From contig JAUCBJ010004845.1 of the NCBI GenBank assembly GCA_032718475.1, positions 1 to 53,632 of the forward strand: a DNA stretch of 53,632 nucleotides. The letters are read 5' to 3'. Origin of the DNA: Nemertoderma westbladi. Lineage: Eukaryota > Xenacoelomorpha > Nemertodermatida > Nemertodermatidae. Shown piece after piece: positions 45,372 through 53,632 of the stretch. The notes under the pieces were generated by a model that worked only from the letters and a program-made list of their open reading frames with translations, was not told the DNA's origin and did not search any database. Positions within the stretch are counted from its first letter, which is position 1; the number at the start of each line of letters is the position of its first letter. The translations under genes and the position numbers were made by a program.

Positions 45372-45685
45372 CTTCTGAGATCTTCTCATATGTGCCTTCG
45401 TGGGTCCCGCTCCTCAAGCAGACGTCCAGTTCACCGCGAAATTGCGGAGACCTCCATCACGCTGTCAAATGCTGACACAGCAACCGCAATTCCGGTTCAA
45501 TCGTAAACAGTGGGCAGCTTGATCGAAACAGTACGGCAGTAGGCCTAATTGTACAAAGTGCGGTACTGTTGCTTGGTGACGGGTGGTGACGGATACTACT
45601 CTTGCATTAGGCTACGTAGTTACAATGTTAATGGATTATTTTCGTTATTAAAAAAATAAAAAACCGTAAAAAAAAAAAAAAAAAA
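45372..45685 (+). mobile_element. ~314-bp insert with 18-base poly(A) end (SINE/retrocopy-like)
   Basis: The insert interrupts the satellite mid-unit (after CCACTGCTAT) and ends in A18 at 45668-45685, after which a slightly altered unit (GATTCAAAGCTATAGG) resumes. It is much richer in G+C than the array, contains a B-box-like GGTTCAATCG at about 45495, and TAGGCCTA at 45540. Retroposition is inferred from the tail; the source is unknown. Confidence 0.55.
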
Positions 45686-46319
45686 GATTCAAAGCTATAG
45701 GCAATTACTTCGTACAACACCAGATCCACTGGTATAGGCAATTACTTCGTAAAACACCAGATCCACTGGTATAGGCAATTACTTCGTACAACACCAGATC
45801 CACTGCTATAGGAAATTACTTCGTACAACACCAGATCCACTGCTATAGGCAATTACTTCGTACAACACCAGATCCACTGGTATAGGCAATTACTTCGTAC
45901 AACACCAGATCCACTGCTATAGGCAATTACTTCGTACAACACCAGATCCACTGCTATAGGCAATTACTTCGTACAACACCAGATCCACTGCTATAGGAAA
46001 TTACTTCGTACAACACCAGACCCACTGCTATAGGCAATTACTTCGTACAACACCAGATCCACTTCTATAGGCAATTACTTCGTACAACACCAGATTCACT
46101 GCTATAGGCAATTACTTCGTACAACACCAGATCCACTGGTATAGGAAATTACTTCGTACAACACCAGATCCGCTGCTATAGGAAATTACTTCGTACAACA
46201 CCAGATCCACTGCTATAGGCAATTACTTCGTACAACACCAGATCCACTGCTATAGGAAATTACTTCGTACAACACCAGATCCACTGCTATAGACAATTAC
46301 TTCGTACAACACCAGATTC
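45686..46319. repeat. 37-bp satellite array, block 2 (about 17 units)
   Basis: Same unit as block 1, with a frequent GGTAT variant (CACTGGTATAGG) that is rare elsewhere. It ends in AGATTC at 46314-46319, which is the target duplication of the next insertion. Confidence 0.97.
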
Positions 46320-46732
46320 TACGGAGCCCCTAAAGGGACATTTGTGAAGAGATATTTTTTTTTAGTACCACGTTCGCACGTGATACTAACACGTTCGCAC
46401 GTGTTACCTAACACGTTCGCACGTGATACTAACACGTTCGCACGTGATACTAACACGTTCGCACGTGTTACCTAACACGTTCGCACGTGTTACCTAACAC
46501 GTTCGCACGTGATACTAACACGTTCGCACGTGTTACCTAACACGTTCGCACGTGATACTAACACGTTCGCACGTGATACTAACACGTTCGCACGTGATAC
46601 TAACACGTTCGCACGTGTTACCTAACACGTTCGCACGTGATACTAACACGTTCGCACGTGTTACCTAACACGTTCGTACGTGTTACTAAAAAAAATATAT
46701 CTCTTCACAAATGTCCCTTTAGGGGCTCCGTA
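46320..46732. mobile_element. 413-bp inverted-repeat transposon (MITE; possibly IS3EU-like) carrying a hairpin array
   Basis: The left end TACGGAGCCCCTAAAGGGAC (then ATTTGTGAAGAGATAT and a T run) is mirrored at the right end, about 47 bp per arm with one or two differences. AGATTC occurs directly on both sides (46314-46319, 46733-46738), whereas an uninterrupted satellite unit has it once, giving a 6-bp target duplication. A TAYGG start with 6-bp duplication agrees, from memory, with the IS3EU superfamily. The interior is not coding but an array of 15 short hairpins. Confidence 0.85.
46371..46687. repeat. Array of 15 tandem CACGTG hairpins (21/22-bp units)
   Basis: Each unit reads AACACGTTCGCACGTG and ends in ATACT (21 bp, type A) or TTACCT (22 bp, type B). 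Order: A B A A B B A B A A A B A B plus a last unit with GTACGTG. Type B units pair perfectly as AACACGT-TCGC-ACGTGTT (7-bp stem, 4-base loop); type A pairs over the inner bases. Fourteen units hold the E-box CACGTG, so these sites repeat every 21-22 bp, about two helical turns. Confidence 0.93.
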
Positions 46733-49700
46733 AGATTCACTGCTATAGGAAATTACTTCGTACAACACCAGATCCACTGCTATAGGCAATTACGTCGTAC
46801 AACACCAGATCCACTGGTATAGGCAATTACTTCATACAACACCAGACCCACTGCTATAGGCAATTACTTCGTACAACACCAGATCCACTGCTATAGGCAA
46901 TTACTTCATACAACACCAGAATTCACTGCTATAGGCAATTACTTCGTACAATACCAGATCCACTGCTATAGGCAATTACTTCGTACAACACCAGATCCAC
47001 TGCTATAGGCAATTACTTCGTACAACACCAGATCCACTGCTATAGGCAATTACTTCGTACAACACCAGATTCACTGCTATAGGCAATTACTTCGTACAAC
47101 ACCAGATTCACTGCTATAGGCAATTACTTCGTACAACACCAGATCCACTGCTATAGGCAATTACTTCGTACAATACCCGATCTACTGCTATAGGCAATTA
47201 CTTCGTACAACACCAGATCCACTGCTATAGGCAATTACTTCGTACAACACCAGATTCACTGCTATAGGCAATTACTTCGTACAACACCAGATCCACTGCT
47301 ATAGGCAATTACTTCGTACAATACCCGATCTACTGCTATAGGCAATTACTTCGTACAACACCAGATCCACTTCTATAGGCAATTACTTCGTACAACACCA
47401 GATTCACTGCTATAGGCAATTACTTCGTACAACACCAGATCCACTGCTATAGGCAATTACTTCGTACAATACCCGATCTACTGCTATAGGCAATTACTTC
47501 GTACAACACCAGATCCACTGCTATAGGCAATTACTTCGTACAACACCAGATTCACTGCTATAGGCAATTACTTCGTACAACACCAGATCCACTGCTAGAG
47601 GCAATTACTTCGTACAATACCCGATCTACTGCTATAGGCAATTACTTCGTACAACACCAGATCCACTGCTATAGGCAATTACTTCGTACAATACCCGATC
47701 TACTGCTATAGGAAATTACTTCGTACAACACCAGATCCACTGCTATAGGCAATTACTTCATACAACACCAGATCCACTGCTATAGGCAATTACTTCGTAC
47801 AACACCAGATTCACTGCTATAGGCAATTACTTCGTACAACACCAGATCCACTGCTATAGGCAATTACTTCGTACAACACCAGATCCACTGCTATAGGAAA
47901 TTACTTCGTACAACACCAGATCCACTGCTATAGGAAATTATTTCGTACAACACCAGATCTACTGCTATAGGCAATTACTTCGTACAACACCAGATCCACT
48001 GCTATAGACAATTACTTCGTACAACACCAGATCCACTGGTATAGGAAATTACTTCGTACAACACCAGATTCACTGCTATAGGCAATTACTTCGTACAACA
48101 CCAGATCCACTGCTATAGGCAATTACTTCGTACAACACCAGATCCACTGCTATAGGAAATTACTTCGTACAACACCAGATCCACTGCTATAGGAAATTAC
48201 TTCGTACAATACCCGATCTACTGCTATAGGCAATTACTTCGTACAACACCAGATCCACTGCTATAGGCAATTACTTCGTACAACACCAGATCCACTGCTA
48301 TAGGCAATTACTTCGTACAACACCAGATTCACTGCTATAGGCAATTACTTCGTACAACACCAGATTCACTGCTATAGGCAATTACTTCGTACAACACCAG
48401 ATCCACTGCTATAGGCAATTACTTCGTACAATACCCGATCTACTGCTATAGGCAATTACTTCGTACAACACCAGATCCACTGCTATAGGCAATTACTTCG
48501 TACAACACCAGATCCACTGCTATAGGCAATTACTTCGTACAACACCAGATTCACTGCTATAGGCAATTACTTCGTACAACACCAGATTCACTGCTATAGG
48601 CAATTACTTCGTACAACACCAGATCCACTGCTATAGGCAATTACTTCGTACAATACCCGATCTACTGCTATAGGCAATTACTTCGTACAACACCAGATCC
48701 ACTGCTATAGGCAATTACTTCGTACAACACCAGATTCACTGCTATAGGCAATTACTTCGTACAACACCAGATCCACTGCTATAGGCAATTACTTCGTACA
48801 ATACCCGATCTACTGCTATAGGCAATTACTTCGTACAACACCAGATCCACTGCTATAGGCAATTACTTCGAACAACACCAGATTCACTGCTATAGGCAAT
48901 TACTTCGTACAACACCAGATCCACTTCTATAGGAAATTACTTCGTACAACACCAGATCCACTGCTATAGGCAATTACTTCGTACAATACCCGATCTACTG
49001 CTATAGGCAATTACTTCGTACAACACCAGATCCACTGCTATAGGCAATTACTTCGTACAACACCAGATCCACTGCTATAGGCAATTACTTCGTACAACAC
49101 CAGATTCACGGCTATAGGCAATTACTTCGTACAACACCAGATTCACTGCTATAGGCAATTACTTCGTACAACACCAGATACACTTCTATAGGCAATTACT
49201 TCGTACAACACCAGATCCACTGCTATAGGCAATTACTTCGTACAACACCAGATCCACTGCTATAGGCAATTACTTCGTACAACACCAGATTCACTGCTAT
49301 AGGCAATTACTTCGTACAACACCAGATCCACTTCTATAGGCAATTACTTCGTACAACACCAGATCCACTGCTATAGGCAATTACTTCGTACAACACTAGA
49401 TCCACTGCTATAGGCAATTACTTCGTACAACACCAGATCCACTGCTATAGGCAATTACTTCGTACAACACCAGATCCACTGCTATAGGCAATTACTTCGT
49501 ACAACACCATATCCACTGCTATAGGAAATTACTTCGTACAACACCAGATCCACTGCTATAGGTAATTACTTCGTACAACACCAGATCCACTGCTATAGGA
49601 AATTACTTCGTACAACACCAGATCCACTGCTATAGGAAATTACTTCGTACAACACCAGATTCACTGCTATAGGCAATTACTTCGTACAACACCAGATCCA

Positions 49701-52540
49701 CTGCTATAGGCAATTACTTCGTACAACACCAGATCCACTGCTATAGGCAATTACTTCGTACAACACCAGATCCACTGCTATAGGCAATTACTTCGTACAA
49801 CACCAGATCCACTGCTATAGGAAATTACTTCGTACAACACCAGATCCACTGCTATAGGCAATTACTTCGTACAACACCAGATCCACTGCTATAGGCAATT
49901 ACTTCGTACAACACCAGATTCACTGCTATAGGCAATTACTTCGTACAACACCAGATTCACTGCTATAGGAAATTACTTCGTACAACACCAGATCCACTGC
50001 TATAGGAAATTACTTCGTACAACACCAGATCTACTGCTATAGGCAATTACTTCGTACAACACCAGATTCACTGCTATAGGCAATTACTTCGTACAACACC
50101 AGATCCACTGCTATAGGCAATTACTTCGTACAACACCAGATCCACTGCTATAGGAAATTACTTCGTACAACACCAGATCCACTGCTATAGGCAATTACTT
50201 CGTACAACACCCGATCTACTGCTATAGGCAATTACTTCGTACAACACCAGATCCACTGCTATAGGCAATTACTTCGTACAACACCAGATTCACTGCTATA
50301 GGCAATTACTTCGTACAACACCAGATCCACTGCTATAGGAAATTACTTCGTACAACACCAGATCCACTGCTATAGGAAATTACTTCGTACAACACCAGAT
50401 CCACTGCTATAGGCAATTACTTCGTACAACACCAGATCCACTGCTATAGGCAATTACTTCGTACAACACCAGATCCACTGCTATAGGCAATTACTTCGTA
50501 CAACACCAGATCCACTGCTATAGGCAATTACTTCGTACAACACCAGATCCACTGCTATAGGAAATTACTTCGTACAACACCAGATTCACTGCTATAGGAA
50601 ATTACTTCGTACAACACCAGATCCACTGCTATAGGAAATTACTTCGTACAACACCAGATCCACTGCTATAGGAAATTACTTCGTACAACACCAGATCCAC
50701 TGCTATAGGCAATTACTTCGTACAACACCCGATCTACTGCTATAGGCAATTACTTCGTACAACACCAGATTCACTGCTATAGGCAATTACTTCGTACAAC
50801 ACCAGATTCACTGCTATAGGCAATTACTTCGTACAACACCAGATCCACTGCTATAGGAAATTACTTCGTACAACACCAGATCCACTGCTATAGGAAATTA
50901 CTTCGTACAACACCAGATCCACTGCTATAGGCAATTACTTCGTACAACACCAGATCCACTGCTATAGGCAATTACTTCGTACAACACCAGATCCACTGCT
51001 ATAGGCAATTACTTCGTACAACACCAGATCCACTGCTATAGGCAATTACTTCGTACAACACCAGATCCACTGCTATAGGCAATTACTTCGTACAACACCA
51101 GATCCACTGCTATAGGACAATTACTTCGTACAACACCAGATCTACTGCTATAGGCAATTACTTCGTACAACACCAGATTCACTGCTATAGGCAATTACTT
51201 CTTACAACACCAGATTCACTGCTATAGGCAATTACTTCGTACAACACCAGATCCACTGCTATAGGAAATTACTTCGTACAACACCAGATCCACTGCTATA
51301 GGAAATTACTTCGTACAAAACCAGATCCACTGCTATAGGCAATTACTTCGTACAACACCAGATCCACTGCTATAGGCAATTACTTCGTACAACACCAGAT
51401 CCACTGCTATAGGCAATTACTTCGTACAACACCAGATCCACTGCTATAGGCAATTACTTCGTACAACACCAGATCCACTGCTATAGGAAATTACTTCGTA
51501 CAACACCAGATTCACTGCTATAGGAAATTACTTCGTACAACACCAGATCCACTGCTATAGGAAATTACTTCGTACAACACCAGATCCACTGCTATAGGAA
51601 ATTACTTCCTACAACACCAGATCTACTGATATAGGCAATTACTTCGTACAACACCAGATTCACTGCTATAGGAAATTACTTCGTACAACACCAGATCCAC
51701 TGCTATAGGCAATTACTTCGTACAACACCAGATCCACTGCTATAGGCAATTACTTCGTACAACACCAGATCCACTGCTATAGGCAATTACTTCGTACAAC
51801 ACCAGATCCACTGCTATAGGAAATTACTTCGTACAACACCAGATCCACTGCTATAGGAAATTACTTCCTACAACACCAGATCTACTGCTATAGGCAATTA
51901 CTTCGTACAACACCAGATTCACTGCTATAGGAAATTACTTCGTACAACACCAGATCCACTGCTATAGGCAATTACTTCGTACAACACCAGATCCACTGCT
52001 ATAGGAAATTACTTCGTACAACACCAGATCCACTGCTATAGGCAATTACTTCGTACAACACCAGATCCACTGCTATAGGAAATTACTTCCTACAACACCA
52101 GATCTACTGATATAGGCAATTACTTCGTACAACACCAGATTCACTGCTATAGGAAATTACTTCGTACAACACCAGATCCACTGCTATAGGCAATTACTTC
52201 GTACAACACCAGATCCACTGCTATAGGAAATTACTTCGTACAACACCAGATCCACTGCTATAGGCAATTACTTCGTACAACACCAGATCCACTGCTATAG
52301 GAAATTACTTCGTACAACACCAGATCCACTGCTATAGGAAATTACTTCCTACAACACCAGATCTACTGATATAGGCAATTACTTCGTACAACACCAGATT
52401 CACTGCTATAGGAAATTACTTCGTACAACACCAGATCGATCACTGCTATAGGCAATTACTTCGTACAACACCAGATCCACTGCTATAGGCAATTACTTCG
52501 TACAACACCAGATCCATTGCTATAGACAATTACTTCGTAC
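46733..52540. repeat. 37-bp satellite array, block 3 (about 157 units) with higher-order variants
   Basis: The variant CAATACCCGATC lies at 47171, 47319, 47467, 47615, 47689, 48207, 48429, 48651, 48799 and 48984; all intervals are multiples of 37 (148, 148, 148, 74, 518, 222, 222, 148, 185). Near the right end CCTAC variants at 51608, 51867, 52089 and 52348 are 259, 222 and 259 bp apart, a 7-unit (and 6-unit) higher-order repeat. Rare indels: one base at 51116, three to four at 52433. It stops abruptly at 52540. Confidence 0.98.
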
Positions 52541-53632
52541 CGCGGACTTAAATCTTAGTAGGACAAAAATCGCTTTATTACCAGCCAGGGTACTGCAATT
52601 TGGAATCTTACCAACATACATTAAAAACCAACCCACATTAACTACGTTCTCTAAAAAGGAAAAGGGATATTTATTCACTCAAATATAATATCATTACATT
52701 TTACTGTATTTGACTAAGAATTAATTCTAGACTTAACTTTCTCTATTATTTCTGTTCTTTTATTTTCACTATTTCTTTTTTCTTTTACTCTCGACTTTCT
52801 CATTTGCGCTGCAAAACATATAACTAAAAATGTGATAAATTACAAAATAAATCCAAAACCAAATTAATCCAAACAAATTCATTTAAAGCGAGCTAAGTGG
52901 CACCCCCAAGGTAATCCCCCCCCCCCCCCCCCACCCCCAGCCCCCCACCCGAATGCATCACGCGAGACCAGCTTCACCATCGGTGATGCAGCCCCAACTA
53001 GCTATGCTATTAGCTGTATCTCCGCTCTCATATTCCAGAATATTAACAAGCTTCAAAGATATAATAATGTTTCACAGTAAATATGATGATTAGTGACACA
53101 TAGTAAATATGATGATTAGTGACACATAGTAAATATGCGAGATTGTTATTTTATTGGTGGAGGGATAGGTGCAAACAGGAAACAAAATCAGAGAAATAAT
53201 AATAAATAAATTGAATAATAAAAAATTGAAAATGAGTTTTGGCGGTGCAATTTGGTTGATAAACCAGCATAGCATTCTCAATGCCCGCTGTATTGGCGCT
53301 GCCAATTGTGGATTACATGGTGGTCAAGACATAACATCAAGGCATTTTGTTCATAGGTGGAATGGGTGGTAGGAACTGCTGAATGCTTCCTTGATTCGAA
53401 GGAAACAGATGAGCAACAGTGTTGTTCAGGGGTAGTGGAAACAGTTAAGTGTTGATGAGTATTATATTATTAGTTGGTAATGAGTTTAATTGAATTGTCG
53501 AATGGGGTCGGCGACTCGGAAAATTTTGTTCGCGATTTTGTTGGTTTCATGTGAAAAAACAAAAAATTAATATTGGCTGAGTTATAGCGATTTTAAAACG
53601 CAAAATTAGCAACATCGAAAAATCAGGCGGTT
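52541..53632. other. AT-rich flank with a C17 tract and a short duplication
   Basis: C17 at 52916-52932; a ~26-bp tandem duplication (AGTAAATATGATGATTAGTG) at about 53076-53131. On the minus strand from about 53460 a ~60-codon open stretch (STTPEQHCCSSVSFESRKHS ... LDHHVIHNWQRQYSGH then stop) is seen, without recognised domain. No gene can be claimed. Confidence 0.4.

Noticed and set aside
46371-46687. CRISPR or integron-type repeat array of hairpins
   Set aside because: The units are contiguous with no spacers and lie inside an inverted-repeat element with a target duplication.
43723-52540. CRISPR-like array (37-bp regular period)
   Set aside because: There are no unique spacers; every 37-bp unit is the same sequence with point variants. 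It is a satellite in eukaryotic DNA.

Overview
This is eukaryotic nuclear DNA, AT-rich (roughly 65% A+T by eye), mostly non-coding, and heavily loaded with transposable-element debris and minisatellites. The intron-containing TRPC-type channel gene, the PHD-finger LINE, the GIY-YIG Penelope element and the frequent TAGGCCTA octamer point to a marine invertebrate animal. I lean towards an echinoderm or a related deuterostome, but this is impression, not proof. There are no operons, ribosome binding sites or CRISPR loci.

Layout. 1-650: broken ORF1-like fragment of a retroelement (minus). 1561-1740 and 4484-4835: perfect-period minisatellites (15 and 32 bp). 5323-6530: 5'-truncated LINE reverse-transcriptase remnant (minus). 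7462-8298: TA-flanked 837-bp element with ~255-bp terminal inverted repeats. 9411-9626: tRNA-like sequence inside a 26-bp inverted repeat. 9733-10070: 59-bp minisatellite. 10269-16046: the only convincing host gene, four exons of a TRPC-family cation channel on the minus strand; the rest of the channel is not found and presumably lies beyond the left edge. One of its introns holds a TTAA-flanked piggyBac-like element (13740-14225). 16508-19101: ~85-bp inverted repeats enclosing an in-frame join of an unrecognised coding stretch to the C-terminal half of a Penelope element with an intact-looking GIY-YIG endonuclease.

23648-29490: near full-length but broken LINE (coiled-coil ORF1; PHD + endonuclease + reverse transcriptase ORF2), with an inverted repeat pair on its flanks. 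30840-32850: a second, badly degraded LINE (plus). 33535-34815: 33-bp minisatellite whose period, a multiple of three, makes a 345-codon pseudo-ORF without ATG. 35289-38846: remains of plus-strand LINEs with (TAG)n tails, one of them split by ~2.8 kb that contains a ~465-bp GATC-rich satellite with a nested ~155-bp period. 38850-43720: AT-rich, nearly featureless.

43723-52540: about 219 copies of a 37-bp satellite unit in strict register. Two insertions interrupt it: a ~314-bp poly(A)-tailed insert, and a 413-bp inverted-repeat element with a 6-bp target duplication that itself carries 15 tandem CACGTG-containing hairpins. 52541-53632: AT-rich tail without a recognised gene.

The TRPC exons are one transcription unit; everything else reads as independent insertions and local tandem amplification. 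The most unusual structure is the hairpin/E-box array carried by the short transposon in the 37-bp satellite.
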